NCBI RefSeq assembly: GCF_003730275.1
Contig: NZ_QTTA01000004.1
Span: 20,045 to 84,044 of the forward strand
DNA length: 64,000 nt
DNA from: Brevundimonas halotolerans
GTDB lineage: Bacteria; Pseudomonadota; Alphaproteobacteria; Caulobacterales; Caulobacteraceae
Reading direction: 5' to 3'
Shown in pieces: positions 18,135 to 27,743 of this stretch. Each line of letters begins with the position of its first letter. Positions within the stretch are counted from its first letter, which is position 1. A model generated the notes under the pieces. That model was not told the origin of the DNA, did no database searches, and was given only the letters and a program-made list of their open reading frames with translations. The translations under genes were made by a program, and so were the position numbers.

Positions 18135-19102
18135 CCAAAGGGCAGCAGGTCGCGGGCCAGCCAACCCAGATACACCGCGTATGCGAGCAGCAGGGCCAGG
18201 CCCTCCAGCCGGACGATTCGCATACCCGTCCGTACGAACAGCACGACCAGCGCGGTGGCGGCCACCATCACCCAGATGTCGAGGCGGATGATCTCGGGCG
18301 GCACCCGGATCGGCGCGACCAGGGCCGTGATCCCGAGAATGCCCAGCACATTGTAGATGTTCGAGCCGATGATATTGCCCAGCGCCACGTCGGAATGCCG
18401 CCGGAAGGCGGCAACGGCCGAGGTCACCAGCTCGGGCAGCGACGTTCCCACCGCCACCACCGTCAGGCCGATGATCGTGTCCGAGACCCCGATATCGCGG
18501 GCGACGACTATGGCATTGTCGACCAGCAGGCGCGCCCCCCCGACGGTCAGCAGGATGCCGATGACGGCCAGCCCCAGACCCGACCAGACGCCCCCGCGGG
18601 CATCCGGGGCATCCTCGGTCAGATGCTCGTATTTACGGGCCTCGCGGTCCCGATGGCGCCGCTCTCCCATCCAGGCCCAGAGCAGATAGACGGCCAGTCC
18701 CGCCAGCATGGCCAGACCCCAACGGTAGTCAATCGTGCCGGCGATCACGGCGATGACGCACAGGGCTGTCGAAGCGATCAACACCCAGCCGTCCCGCCGG
18801 AAGGCGTCCCGGTCGACAGCAATGGGCGAAATCAGCGCGGCGACGCCAAGGATCAGAAGAATATTGGCCGTATTCGATCCAATGACATTCCCCATGGCGA
18901 TTCCGGGCGAGCCCGCCAGCACCGCGGTCAGGCTGGTCACCAGCTCCGGCGCCGAAGTGCCCATGCCGACCAGGGTCAGGCCGATCAACAGGGGCGAAAC
19001 GCCCAGACTGCGGGCGGCCGTCGTCGCGCCCCGCACCAGCGTGTCGCCCCCGGCGACCAGGAGCACAAGCCCCAGCGCCAACAGGCCATAGGTCATGGTC
19101 AT
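18131..19102 (-). CDS. Calcium/sodium antiporter, CaCA family (YrbG-like)
   Basis: A 323-residue inner-membrane exchanger of the K+-dependent Na+/Ca2+ type, with about ten membrane helices. The two inverted alpha-repeats are clear: LTLVGMGTSAPELVTSLTA...GNVIGSNTANILLILG and LTVVAVGTSLPELVTSAVA...GNIIGSNIYNVLGILG. A charged cytoplasmic loop (GERRHRDREARKYEHLTEDAP) lies between them. Its end overlaps the end of polA. Substrate assignment (Ca2+, possibly other divalents) follows the family. Confidence 0.93.
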   Translation of the reverse strand: MTMTYGLLALGLVLLVAGGDTLVRGATTAARSLGVSPLLIGLTLVGMGTSAPELVTSLTAVLAGSPGIAMGNVIGSNTANILLILGVAALISPIAVDRDAFRRDGWVLIASTALCVIAVIAGTIDYRWGLAMLAGLAVYLLWAWMGERRHRDREARKYEHLTEDAPDARGGVWSGLGLAVIGILLTVGGARLLVDNAIVVARDIGVSDTIIGLTVVAVGTSLPELVTSAVAAFRRHSDVALGNIIGSNIYNVLGILGITALVAPIRVPPEIIRLDIWVMVAATALVVLFVRTGMRIVRLEGLALLLAYAVYLGWLARDLLPFG

Positions 19103-19183
19103 CGGTGTTCCCCCCCGCTAGAACCGCCCTCTCACAAACGGGCGCGCCGGACAACGCCGGTCGCCGGAAAAGGATGTGGCATT

Positions 19184-20371
19184 TTGCCTTCGACCGACAT
19201 CGATGTGCTGATCGTCGGCGCGGGCGCAGCGGGGATGATGGCGGCCATCGAGGCCGGGCGCAGGGGACGCCGCGTCCGCATTATCGACCATGCCCGGGCC
19301 CCGGGCGACAAAATCCGCATCTCGGGCGGGGGCCGCTGCAACTTCACCAATCTGGGGTGCGGGCCGCATGCCTTCCTTGGCGAGAACCCGCGCTTTGCCA
19401 CCTCGGCGCTGAAGCGCTTCACCCAGCACGACTTCATCAAGCGGGTCGATCAGGCCGGCATCGCCTGGCATGAAAAGACGCTCGGGCAGCTGTTCTGTGA
19501 CGACAGCGCCAAGCTGATCATCCGTATGCTGACGGACCAGATGCGTGAGGCCGGAGCGGTCCTGTCGCTCGGCACTTCGGTAGACAGGCTTTCGCGTGAG
19601 GGCGAGGGGTTTCAGGTCGCCCTGTCGGACGGCAGCAGCCTGCGCTGCGCCTCCCTCATCCTGGCCACTGGCGGCAAGTCGATCCCGAAGATGGGCGCGA
19701 CCGGCTGGGCCTATGACACGGCGCGGGCGCTGGGCCTGAGAGTCACCGAAACGCGCCCGGCCCTCGTCCCGCTGACCTTCGAGGCGGGGCTGCTGGAGCG
19801 GCTGAAGCCGCTGGCAGGGGTGTCGGTCGAGGCGGTCGTCAGCCACGGCAAGACGAAATTCGCCGAAGGCCTGCTCTTCACCCACCGGGGGCTGAGCGGA
19901 CCGTCCGTGCTGCAGATCAGCTCCTACTGGCGCGAGGGCGAGACAATCTCCGTGGCGATGGCGCCGGGCGTGGAGGTGTTCGCGCAGCTGAAGGCGATGA
20001 AGGCGGGCAACGGTCGGCAGGCGGCGCACACGGCGCTGGGGCAGATCGTGCCGAAGCGGCTGGCCGAGGTTCTGGTCGAGCAGGAGGAGGCCGTCGGCAA
20101 TCTTGCCGATCTGTCGGACAGGGCCTTGCGGCGACTGGATCAGGCGGTCAACGGCTGGAGCGTCAAGCCGGTCGGCAGCGAAGGCTATCGGACGGCCGAG
20201 GTCACCCTCGGCGGCGTTGCCACAGACCAGCTGGACCAGCAGACGATGGCAGCGACGCGCATCCCCGGCCTCTATGTGATCGGTGAGGCGGTCGACATCA
20301 CCGGCTGGCTGGGCGGCTATAATTTCCAGTGGGCCTGGAGTTCAGGCTGGGCCGCGGGACAGGTCGCCTAG
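19184..20371 (+). CDS. HI0933/BaiN-family NAD(P)/FAD-dependent oxidoreductase
   Basis: A 395-residue flavoprotein with the dinucleotide-binding motif VLIVGAGAAGMMAAIEAGRRG near the N-terminus and the family marker KIRISGGGRCNFTN, followed by ILATGGKSIPKMGATGWAYD and the C-terminal GLYVIGEAVDITGWLGGYNFQWAWSSG. The reading frame is open far upstream, but a TTG preceded by AAAAGGA gives the family-like start LPSTDIDVLIVG. The reaction in this broad family is mostly unknown; some members reduce bile-acid enones or act on tRNA. A distant relative lies at 46845-48122. Confidence 0.88.
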   Translation: MPSTDIDVLIVGAGAAGMMAAIEAGRRGRRVRIIDHARAPGDKIRISGGGRCNFTNLGCGPHAFLGENPRFATSALKRFTQHDFIKRVDQAGIAWHEKTLGQLFCDDSAKLIIRMLTDQMREAGAVLSLGTSVDRLSREGEGFQVALSDGSSLRCASLILATGGKSIPKMGATGWAYDTARALGLRVTETRPALVPLTFEAGLLERLKPLAGVSVEAVVSHGKTKFAEGLLFTHRGLSGPSVLQISSYWREGETISVAMAPGVEVFAQLKAMKAGNGRQAAHTALGQIVPKRLAEVLVEQEEAVGNLADLSDRALRRLDQAVNGWSVKPVGSEGYRTAEVTLGGVATDQLDQQTMAATRIPGLYVIGEAVDITGWLGGYNFQWAWSSGWAAGQVA

Positions 20372-20621
20372 CTGCTATAACGGCGCTCTGACATAACTGT
20401 GACCACCTGCCGCCTTGTCTCTCCCGCCTTCGTCCGCAACAGTAGCTGTGCGGGACGGGCCCCTCTGGCGCGTTCCGGGGCCCCCCTCGTCCTCCGGTCC
20501 CGGATCGTGTGATGTCGGACCGCATCGGGTGCGCCCGGTGTCGGTCCGGGCCCAATTCGGACAAAAGCCGGCGCCGGGCGCATTTCACCGAACCGCTTAC
20601 CCATGCATGCCGCCAACGATT
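20372..20621. other. Intergenic region between convergent genes
   Basis: About 250 bases with no credible gene. It contains a GC-rich self-complementary stretch near 20568-20582 followed, on the minus strand, by TTTT. This might end transcription of the gene to the right, but the stem is not clean enough to call a terminator. Confidence 0.5.
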
Positions 20622-22334
20622 TCAGGCCGCAAGCCCGACCGTGCGCATCAGCTCTCGGATCGGCTCCAGCGCGGCGGGGGTCGATCCCAGCTCGGCCCGC
20701 ACCTTGGGGTGACGCAACAGCTTCAGGGCCTCGGCGCGGGCCCGCTCCGTTACCGGACCGCGCGGACCAGTCTCGCCTGCCGCCAGCCGTAGCAACACCT
20801 GCAACTTGTGCGGCACCGGCACGGGCGCGCGGACCATCTGGTCGATCAGCCGGGCCGAAGCTTCCACAGACGCCCCCACCTTGCCGAGGGCCTCACAGAT
20901 CTGTCCTTCGTCGGAGTCCGACAGCTCGACTTTGCCCGCAGCGCGCTGCAGGCCCGCCAGCGTGGCCAGAACCTGACCGGGCGGGAGCTCCGACCGGCGC
21001 ATTTCCGTCTCGAACCTGAGCGAGCTGAGACAGGCGTGAAGCCAGCGCGCCGCAGATCGCTTGTTGGCAGTACCCGTGACGTTCTCGCACAGCCGCATCA
21101 GATGTTCGGCCTCGCACATCACCGTGCTGCACGGCTTGACAAAGGCGGCGACGAAATCGGCCGTAATCAGGCTCTTGGAGCGTTCGATGAAGGCGTCCTG
21201 CACCTCCTCCAGGGTCAACAGCCGACCGGCGGTTGCTGTAAGTGTCATGGCCAGCGCCCGGAGGATGTCGATTTCGCCTTCGGGGTCCGCGGGTCGCAGT
21301 CGGCGCGGCGAGCGCAGTTCGCGCAGAACCATCCGGGCCAGAACCGCAGACAACAGGGGATACTCGCCCGCCTGAAGTCGTTCGCCGAGACGACGGGCCG
21401 GCCCCTCAATGGTCGGAACCAACAGGCGCAGTCGGTGATCCCGGGCAATCAGGGCCTCGATCTCGGCGGGGGCGACCATGCGCACCACAGCGGCCAGGCT
21501 GGCGCCCTGATCCAGTGAAGGTCCGAGGATGTCGGCCAAACTGGTCCTCTGGGCCATCATTTCGCAAAGTATCTGCTCAATGGCGACCATGACTATGGCG
21601 CGGGGCGGACCATCCAACGGCGCGGCTTCGGCCAGATCCATCATCCGGTCCAGCCGGGTCCGGGGCGTCTTCAGGCCTGCCAAGGCTCCTGAAACGACCC
21701 CCCCCATGATGAAGGCCCGGTCGGAGGTCCCCGCCAGCCGGTGGGCCAGATCCGCCAGGGACCGGCCCTCCAGCGTCGGAAACCTCTGCGCCCGTCCCGC
21801 CGCGACCAGACGTTCGATCACGGAATCGGCCAGTTTCTGATAGTGGCGGATCAGTTCATGAACCGGCTGGCCTACTGCCTGGCTTTCCGGAACGGCGACC
21901 TTTTGCACAGCGTGCTGCAGTTCGACGCCCGACGCCTCCAGCACCTCGGCCAGATCCGGACGGTGCAACAGTTCAAAGGCGGTGACCCCGCGCCGGATCA
22001 GCCAGTCCTCCAGCACCCGACCGATCAGCTCCCGGGCATGGGGGGCGTAAAAGTCCTGGATTCCGGTGCAGCGCGGCCCGACCTCATCGTCAGGGATGAC
22101 CCGCTTCTGCCGGACCTCGGGTGCGCCCTTGGTCAGGACAGTCAGGCTGGAGAACTCCATGGTCTCGGCGTCCAGCGTCTCCTTGGTGACCCGAACCGCC
22201 GCCGCCCGGTTGTCGTTCAAGATATCTTCGGCCGCCTCGATCGCGTGGTTGCGGCTCTCCGTCGCCATCAGCAAAGCCCATGGCGCGGGTGCGGTCTTTC
22301 GGATGAAGACTTCGTAGTGGACGGGGCCGGCCAT
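20622..22334 (-). CDS. Large helical protein of unknown function
   Basis: A 570-residue soluble protein that I do not recognise with confidence. The N-terminal part (about 1-120) has a mixed alpha/beta pattern (VHYEVFIRKTAPAPWALLMATESRNHAIEAAEDIL), and the rest is almost entirely amphipathic helices, suggesting helical repeats or an all-alpha scaffold. There is no signal peptide or membrane helix, and no nucleotide-binding motif was found. An alternative start 33 bases upstream is in frame; AGG stands 7 bases before the chosen ATG. It is divergent from chvI, so an envelope-stress or signalling link is possible but unproven. Confidence 0.7.
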   Translation of the reverse strand: MAGPVHYEVFIRKTAPAPWALLMATESRNHAIEAAEDILNDNRAAAVRVTKETLDAETMEFSSLTVLTKGAPEVRQKRVIPDDEVGPRCTGIQDFYAPHARELIGRVLEDWLIRRGVTAFELLHRPDLAEVLEASGVELQHAVQKVAVPESQAVGQPVHELIRHYQKLADSVIERLVAAGRAQRFPTLEGRSLADLAHRLAGTSDRAFIMGGVVSGALAGLKTPRTRLDRMMDLAEAAPLDGPPRAIVMVAIEQILCEMMAQRTSLADILGPSLDQGASLAAVVRMVAPAEIEALIARDHRLRLLVPTIEGPARRLGERLQAGEYPLLSAVLARMVLRELRSPRRLRPADPEGEIDILRALAMTLTATAGRLLTLEEVQDAFIERSKSLITADFVAAFVKPCSTVMCEAEHLMRLCENVTGTANKRSAARWLHACLSSLRFETEMRRSELPPGQVLATLAGLQRAAGKVELSDSDEGQICEALGKVGASVEASARLIDQMVRAPVPVPHKLQVLLRLAAGETGPRGPVTERARAEALKLLRHPKVRAELGSTPAALEPIRELMRTVGLAA

Positions 22335-22477
22335 GATATACCTGAAAACGCTACAAGCCTCGATCATGCCGGATGAGGGCTTAAGGCCGGGTTTCGCTCT
22401 CCGGCCCTGTCGGAAGCGATCAGGCTCTAGCCGCCCGCCCCGGCGCGCCCTAATGTCACCCCGATTGAATCCGAACG

Positions 22478-22498
22478 GTTACGCTTCGGGCGCGTTAC
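22478..22498 (+). promoter_or_regulatory. Direct GTTAC repeats upstream of chvI
   Basis: Two GTTAC pentamers, starting at 22478 and 22494, stand 16 bases apart about 50-65 bases before the chvI start. Paired short direct repeats suit binding of an OmpR-type regulator such as ChvI itself, so autoregulation is possible. The exact ChvI site is not certain to me. Confidence 0.3.
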
Positions 22499-22542
22499 AC
22501 CGGTCGACGGCGCGATGCGTCGAAGCCTCTGAGGAGTGAACC

Positions 22543-23247
22543 TTGGCCAACATCACCCTGGTCGACGACGACGAGAACATTGTCGCCTCCGTGTCGCTGG
22601 CGCTGGAAAGCCATGGGCACAAGATCACGGCCTATCATGACGGCGCCTCGGGCCTTGAGGCCCTGCTGGCCACGCCGCCCGATCTGGTCATTCTGGATGT
22701 GAAGATGCCGCGCATGGACGGCATGGAGGTGCTGCGCAAGCTGCGTCAGACCTCGCAGATTCCGGTGATCATGCTGACCTCCAAGGACGAGGAGATCGAC
22801 GAGATCCTCGGCTTCAACCTCGGGGCCGACGACTATATCCACAAGCCGTTCAGCCAGCGCCTGCTGCTGGAGCGGGTCAAGGCCCTGTTGCGGCGCGTCG
22901 GCATCGGCACGGGTGAGGGCGAGGCCCAGGGCGACGCCGCCGCCCGCGCCATCCGCCGGGGCAAGCTGACCATGGATCCCGCCCGCCACGAGAGCACCTG
23001 GGACGGCAAGCCGGTCAAGCTGACCGTCACCGAATTCCTGCTGCTTCAGGCCCTGGCCCAGCGCCCGGGCTTTGTGAAGAGCCGCGACAACCTCATGGAC
23101 GCCGCCTACGACGATCAGGTCTATGTCGACGACCGCACCATCGACAGCCACGTGAAACGCATGCGCAAGAAGTTCCGGGTCGTCGATCCGGAGTTCGATG
23201 CCATCGAGACCCTGTACGGCGTTGGCTACAGATACCGCGAAAGCTGA
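22543..23247 (+). CDS. chvI: OmpR-family response regulator ChvI
   Basis: A 234-residue response regulator: receiver domain with phosphoacceptor D52 ([13 protein letters not shown]), acidic pocket D8-D10, and conserved T/K (IMLTSKD, HKPF). A winged-helix DNA-binding domain follows ([57 protein letters not shown]). The start is TTG with GAGGAG upstream. Together with ChvG it forms the envelope and acid-stress system of alphaproteobacteria. The gene order chvI-chvG-hprK-EIIA-HPr is the conserved arrangement of the class. Confidence 0.95.
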   Translation: MANITLVDDDENIVASVSLALESHGHKITAYHDGASGLEALLATPPDLVILDVKMPRMDGMEVLRKLRQTSQIPVIMLTSKDEEIDEILGFNLGADDYIHKPFSQRLLLERVKALLRRVGIGTGEGEAQGDAAARAIRRGKLTMDPARHESTWDGKPVKLTVTEFLLLQALAQRPGFVKSRDNLMDAAYDDQVYVDDRTIDSHVKRMRKKFRVVDPEFDAIETLYGVGYRYRES

Positions 23248-24847
23248 AACCGAAGACGGCCGTGAGGCCCGCACGCGACCGCGATTCCGGCCGGTTGGAT
23301 CGCGTCTCGGCGCCCTGATTCTTGCGCTGAATCTGCTCAGCCTGCTGATCCTGTTCGTCGGAGCCCTGGCCCTGAACGAATGGCGACGCGGCCTGATCGA
23401 GGCGCGTCAGGAATCGCTGATGGCCCAGGCCGAGCTGATGTCCAATGTTCTGGGCGAGCTGGGCATCACAACGGGCGTGCCGACTCCGGCCCTCGACGAA
23501 TATGAAACCGCCCGATGGCTGCGCGACAATTTCGTGCCTGTCGGCCAGCGGGCCCGCGTGTTCGACCGTGACGGCCTGCCGGTGGCCGACAGCTATATGG
23601 TCACCGAGGCCATTCCCGGCGCGCCGCTGGATCCCGCCCTGCCCGCCGCAACCCCGGTGCCCGAACCCGACCTCGAGGCCGAGGTCGAGGAGGACCGCCG
23701 TCTGGAACAGGCCCGTCTGGAACTGGCGACCGAGATCGAGACCGCCCTGACCGAGGGGCCCCAGGCGGGCGTCCGCCGCGATGAGAGCGGCAACCGCGTC
23801 ATTTCCGTCTCCCTGCCGATCCGGCATGTCCGCCAGGAATTGGGGGTGCTGACGCTTGAGGCTGCCGACGTCGATGAAATCCTGGCCGCCCAGCGCGCCG
23901 CCCTGATGCCCTTTGCCATTGTGGCCCTGGTCGTGTCGCTGTTCTCGTCGCTGCTGCTGCATCTGTTCGTGGCGCGACCGGTGATGCGTCTGTCCGCCGC
24001 CGCTGACAGCGTGCGCCTGCAACAGACCCGCGCCATCTCCATGCCCGACCTCGAAGAGCGTCGTGACGAGATCGGCGATCTGGCCCGTTCGCTCGAGACC
24101 ATGACCCGTGCCCTGTCCGACCGGATGGAGACGATCGAGCGGTTCGCCGCCGATGTCTCGCACGAAATCAAGAACCCGCTGACCTCGATCCGCTCGGCGC
24201 TGGAGACCCTGCCGCTCGTCAAGGCCGAAGCCCAGCGCGAAAAGCTGACCGCCCTGTTGCAACAGGATGTGCGCCGACTGGACCGTCTGATCACGGACAT
24301 TTCCAATGCCTCTCGGCTGGATGCGGAATTGGCCCGCGATCGCCCCCGCACCGTGGATCTGACCGCCCTGCTGAGCGACATCGTCGATGTATACCAGACC
24401 TCGCCCAAGCCGGGCGATGTGCCGCTGCATCTGTCCATCAACACGCCCGGGCCGACCCGGATCGTCGGTCGCGACGGACCTCTGGGACAGGTGATCCGCA
24501 ATCTGATCGACAATGCCCGCTCCTTCAGCCCGCCGGACGGCTCCGTGCGCTTGACCCTCGACCGGGCGCCCGATGGGTCGCAGGACATCCGCATCCGGGT
24601 GGAGGATGACGGGCCCGGCATACCGGTCGAGAATCTGGAAACCGTGTTCCAGCGCTTCTACACCTCGCGGCCCAAGGGCACCCAGTTCGGTTCCAATTCG
24701 GGGCTCGGCCTGTCGATCGTGCGCCAGATTATCGAGGCCCACGGCGGCCGGGTCTGGGCCGAGAACATCACCGATCCCGACGATCCCGATCACATCACCG
24801 GGGCCCGCTTCGTCCTCGCCCTGACGCCCCTTCACACCCGGCCATGA
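23198..24847 (+). CDS. chvG: Sensor histidine kinase ChvG
   Basis: A 549-residue membrane kinase: TM1 about residues 36-60, a large periplasmic sensor region with an acidic Pro/Glu-rich stretch (residues 150-172), TM2 about 236-258 ([20 protein letters not shown]), HAMP, then the phosphorylated H322 in [16 protein letters not shown] and a complete ATPase domain ([25 protein letters not shown]). The ATG at 23198 overlaps chvI by 50 bases and has GGAG close by; a TTG at 23222 is an alternative. Its end overlaps hprK by 4 bases, so chvI, chvG and hprK are coupled. Confidence 0.93.
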   Translation: MPSRPCTALATDTAKAETEDGREARTRPRFRPVGSRLGALILALNLLSLLILFVGALALNEWRRGLIEARQESLMAQAELMSNVLGELGITTGVPTPALDEYETARWLRDNFVPVGQRARVFDRDGLPVADSYMVTEAIPGAPLDPALPAATPVPEPDLEAEVEEDRRLEQARLELATEIETALTEGPQAGVRRDESGNRVISVSLPIRHVRQELGVLTLEAADVDEILAAQRAALMPFAIVALVVSLFSSLLLHLFVARPVMRLSAAADSVRLQQTRAISMPDLEERRDEIGDLARSLETMTRALSDRMETIERFAADVSHEIKNPLTSIRSALETLPLVKAEAQREKLTALLQQDVRRLDRLITDISNASRLDAELARDRPRTVDLTALLSDIVDVYQTSPKPGDVPLHLSINTPGPTRIVGRDGPLGQVIRNLIDNARSFSPPDGSVRLTLDRAPDGSQDIRIRVEDDGPGIPVENLETVFQRFYTSRPKGTQFGSNSGLGLSIVRQIIEAHGGRVWAENITDPDDPDHITGARFVLALTPLHTRP

Positions 24848-25293
24848 CCGGCCCGACACAGGTTCAGGCCACCGTCGTCGCCCTGCGTCAGGGCGAGGAC
24901 TGGGTCGGCGTTGCCCTGACCGGGCCCTCCGGCGTCGGGAAAACCGGTCTGGCGCTCAGGCTGATGGCTCAGGGCTGGCAGCTGGTCGCCGATGATGCGG
25001 CCCTGATCTGGGCAAGTGGTGGCCAGCTGTGGGCCCGGGCGCCCCGGGCAACCGCCGGCCTGATCGAGGCGCGAGGTCTGGGGCTGGTCTTCACGCCCCA
25101 TCGGGACCTCTGTCGGCTCGGGTTGGCCGTGACCTTGAGCCTGGATGAGCCCGAGCGCCTGCCCGATCCGGCGTTCGAACCCTGGCTGGGCCTGCCGCTT
25201 CGCACCATCGCGATTCAGGCCCGCGCGGCGGCGGCCCCGTCCATCGTGACCATGGCCCTTGCCGAGGCCGTGCGGCGTCCGGTCTCACCTTGA
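24844..25293 (+). CDS. hprK: HPr kinase/phosphorylase, short alphaproteobacterial form
   Basis: A 149-residue protein containing only the catalytic domain of HprK. Walker A is G27-PSGVGKT34, the catalytic aspartates are D50-D51 (LVADDAALI) and the family motif GLIEARGLGLV (residues 72-82) is present. The N-terminal domain of Firmicutes HprK is absent, as usual in alphaproteobacteria. It would phosphorylate HPr on serine and so couple the regulatory PTS to ChvG/ChvI signalling. Translationally coupled to chvG (ATGA). Confidence 0.92.
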   Translation: MTGPTQVQATVVALRQGEDWVGVALTGPSGVGKTGLALRLMAQGWQLVADDAALIWASGGQLWARAPRATAGLIEARGLGLVFTPHRDLCRLGLAVTLSLDEPERLPDPAFEPWLGLPLRTIAIQARAAAAPSIVTMALAEAVRRPVSP

Positions 25294-25402
25294 CGCTTTA
25301 AACCGACGTCAGATTGCCCTATCAAGCGCGGCTCACGGTCCGGGTCACGACCCTTGGCCAGAGAATGACGCCGGGGATGGGTCCTGTCTTGGTGAAGCCT
25401 TC

Positions 25403-25807
25403 ATGATCGGACTGGTGATCGTAACCCACGGCGGCCTGGCCTCGGAATTCCTCGCGGCCATGGAACACGTCGTCGGCCCCCAGCGCGGGGTCGCGGCCAT
25501 CTGTATCGGCCCGGACGACGACATGGAGCGCCGCCGTCGCGACATCGTCGATGCTGCGGGTGCCGTGAACGACGGAGACGGCGTCATCCTGCTGACCGAC
25601 ATGTTCGGCGGCACGCCCTCCAATCTCGCCATTTCGGTCATGGAAGAAACCCGCGCCGAAGTGATCGCCGGTCTGAACCTGCCCATGCTGATCAAGCTGG
25701 CCAGCGTCCGCGCCCGTGAGCCGATGGAGGCCTGCGTCGCCCATGCACAGGATGCCGGCCGGAAATATATCTCGGTCGCCTCCTGGGTGCTGTCGGGGGA
25801 AAAATGA
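25403..25807 (+). CDS. PTS mannose-family EIIA component
   Basis: A 134-residue single-domain EIIA of the mannose (EIIA-Man) family with the phosphorylatable H9 in VIVTHGGLASEFL and the DMFGGTPSN loop. With no EIIB or EIIC nearby it is part of a regulatory, non-transporting PTS. The ATG chosen begins the standard strand MIGLVIVTHGG. Its stop overlaps the HPr start (ATGA), so the pair is co-translated. A 109-base gap separates it from hprK. Confidence 0.93.
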   Translation: MIGLVIVTHGGLASEFLAAMEHVVGPQRGVAAICIGPDDDMERRRRDIVDAAGAVNDGDGVILLTDMFGGTPSNLAISVMEETRAEVIAGLNLPMLIKLASVRAREPMEACVAHAQDAGRKYISVASWVLSGEK

Positions 25808-26097
25808 GCGGCGGCGATACCCTTCCGACCGCAGCGACGGTCGTCGACATCTGCAACTCCCGCGGCCTGCACGCCCGGGCCTCGGCCAAGTTCGTCAAAC
25901 TGGCGTCCGAGTTCGAGGCCGACATCCGCGTGACCCGCGACGGCGTCACCGTGAATGCCCTTTCGATCATGGGCCTGCTGACGCTGGGCGCAGGCAATGG
26001 CTGCGGCCTGTCCATCGCGGCCGAGGGCCCCGATGCCGAGGCCGCCGTCGCCGCCCTCCGCGACCTCGTGGCCCGTCGCTTTGACGAGGATCAATAG
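25804..26097 (+). CDS. ptsH: Phosphocarrier protein HPr
   Basis: A 97-residue HPr. H23 in NSRGLHARASAKFVKL is the site phosphorylated by EI, and S54 in VNALSIMGLLTLGA matches the regulatory serine phosphorylated by HprK. The N-terminus is about ten residues longer than in Escherichia coli HPr. It is the last gene of the chvI-chvG-hprK-EIIA-HPr block. Enzyme I is not in this window. Confidence 0.95.
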   Translation: MSGGDTLPTAATVVDICNSRGLHARASAKFVKLASEFEADIRVTRDGVTVNALSIMGLLTLGAGNGCGLSIAAEGPDAEAAVAALRDLVARRFDEDQ

Positions 26098-27376
26098 GCC
26101 AGCGACACCGCTGACCCGCCAGCTGGGCCTGCCCGGTGCCATCGGCCTTGGCCTCGGCTCCATCCTCGGTACCGGCGTCTTCGTCAGCCTGGCGCTTGTC
26201 GCCGAGATCAGTGGGGCCCTGTTGCTGCCCGCCATTCTGCTGGCGGCGGTGCTGGCCCTGTTCAATGCCCTCGCCAGTGCCGAGCTGGCGGCCGCCCACC
26301 CTGTCAGCGGCGGCGCCTATGAATACGGCCACGTCTGGCTGACGCCTTCGCTGGGCTTTGTCGCCGGCTGGGTCTTCCTGCTGGCCAAGTCCGCCTCGGC
26401 GGCCACCGCGGCCCTGGGGGTCTCGGCCTACCTCCGCCACCTGACCGGAGGGGATGCCGACAGTCTGGCCGTGCCGCTGGCCGTCCTGACCAGCATCGGC
26501 GTCACGGCCCTCGTGGTGTCGGGCCTCCGGCGATCCAATGCGGTCAACATGGTCATCGTTTCCCTGACCGCGTTCGCCCTGATTGCGCTGATCGGCGCCA
26601 GCCTTTTGCGCCCGGGCCAGCCCGCGATCGATATCCCGAGCCCCGGCGTCGGCATCGACTGGAGCCTCCTCGCCTCGGCCACGGCCCTGATGTTCGTCGC
26701 CTATACCGGCTATGGGCGGATCGCGACCCTGGCCGAAGAGGTCCGCGACCCCGCTCGGATCATTCCGTTGGCCATCCTGCTGACGCTGGCGATCTCGGCG
26801 GCGCTCTACATCGGCGTCGGCTGGGCGGTCGTTCAGGCCTCAGAGGCGGGCGTGGCGCTCGATGCCGCCGGGGGCGCCCCGCTCGAGGCCGTGGCCAAGG
26901 CGCTTGAGCGTCCCGGCCTGACAGCGCTGGTCGCGGTCGGTGCGCTGACCGCCATGCTGGGGGTGCTGCTCAATCTCGTCCTCGGCCTGTCGAGAATTGT
27001 GCTGGCCATGGGGCGGCGGGGCGACCTCCCCTCCCCCTTGGCCCATGTCGATGCGCGGGGCGTGCCCACCCCGGCCGTGCTGCTGGTCGGTGCGGGCATC
27101 ACCGCCCTTGTCCTGATCGGCGATATCCGCCTCGCGTGGACCTTCAGCGCCTTCACCGTGCTGATCTATTACGCGATCAACAATCTGGCGGCCCTGCGCC
27201 TGTCGCGGGCGCAGAGGCTCTACCCACCGATCGTGCCGGCGCTGGGGCTGGGCGGGTGTGTTTTTCTGGCGTTTCAGGTGCCCTGGCCAGTCTGGGCCAC
27301 TGGGCTGGCGCTGATCGCGGCCGCTCTGGCCCTCCGCGCCGTGCTCAGCCGCCCACGATCTCGCCGTCTTCCTTGA
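26081..27376 (+). CDS. APC-family amino acid permease
   Basis: A 431-residue permease with about twelve membrane helices. The first helix has the APC substrate motif IGLGLGSILGTGVFVSL, and TGYGRIATLAEEVRDPARIIPLAI is the conserved TM6 to TM7 region. The start is uncertain: a TTG at 26081 overlaps the HPr gene by 17 bases and begins LTRINRPATPLTRQLGLPGAIG, and a CTG at 26111 is also possible; no ATG fits. It probably takes up amino acids or related amines by symport. Its 3' end overlaps the convergent arsC gene by 32 bases. Confidence 0.85.
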   Translation: MTRINRPATPLTRQLGLPGAIGLGLGSILGTGVFVSLALVAEISGALLLPAILLAAVLALFNALASAELAAAHPVSGGAYEYGHVWLTPSLGFVAGWVFLLAKSASAATAALGVSAYLRHLTGGDADSLAVPLAVLTSIGVTALVVSGLRRSNAVNMVIVSLTAFALIALIGASLLRPGQPAIDIPSPGVGIDWSLLASATALMFVAYTGYGRIATLAEEVRDPARIIPLAILLTLAISAALYIGVGWAVVQASEAGVALDAAGGAPLEAVAKALERPGLTALVAVGALTAMLGVLLNLVLGLSRIVLAMGRRGDLPSPLAHVDARGVPTPAVLLVGAGITALVLIGDIRLAWTFSAFTVLIYYAINNLAALRLSRAQRLYPPIVPALGLGGCVFLAFQVPWPVWATGLALIAAALALRAVLSRPRSRRLP

Positions 27377-27743
27377 CGAAGCGCGACGGTGGCTCATCCA
27401 GCAAATCCAGCACCCGTTCCGAAGGACGGCACAGGGCGGCGCCCTTCGGCGTCACCACGATCGGGCGGTTGACCAGCGCCGGATCCTCAACCATGGCCGC
27501 CAGCAGGGCCTGATCACTGACGTTATCGGCGGTCAGGCCGCGCGCCTCGGCCGTGGTGCCCCGCACCCGCAGCAGGCCCTTCAGCCCCTCTCCGGTGCGA
27601 ACGGCCAGATCGGTCAGTTGGTCAGGCGTCCAGCCGGTCTTCAGATACTCGACCACCTCCGGCTCGACACCCGAGGCCCCGACCATCTCCAGCACATTGC
27701 GCGAGGTGCCGCATTTGGGGTTGTGATAGACGGTGACGGTCAT
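27345..27743 (-). CDS. arsC: Arsenate reductase (glutaredoxin-coupled)
   Basis: A 132-residue ArsC that reduces arsenate to arsenite with glutathione and glutaredoxin. The catalytic C11 lies in YHNPKCGTSRN, and the arginines of the active site occur in GLLRVRGT, VNRPIVVT and LCRPSERVL. Last gene of the arsR-acr3-arsC operon, overlapping acr3 by 4 bases, so arsenate can be reduced and then exported. Confidence 0.95.
   Translation of the reverse strand: MTVTVYHNPKCGTSRNVLEMVGASGVEPEVVEYLKTGWTPDQLTDLAVRTGEGLKGLLRVRGTTAEARGLTADNVSDQALLAAMVEDPALVNRPIVVTPKGAALCRPSERVLDLLDEPPSRFVKEDGEIVGG

Noticed and set aside
22478..22498. The GTTAC repeats as a firm ChvI binding site
   Set aside because: Kept only as a low-confidence feature; the ChvI consensus is not certain enough to claim autoregulation.
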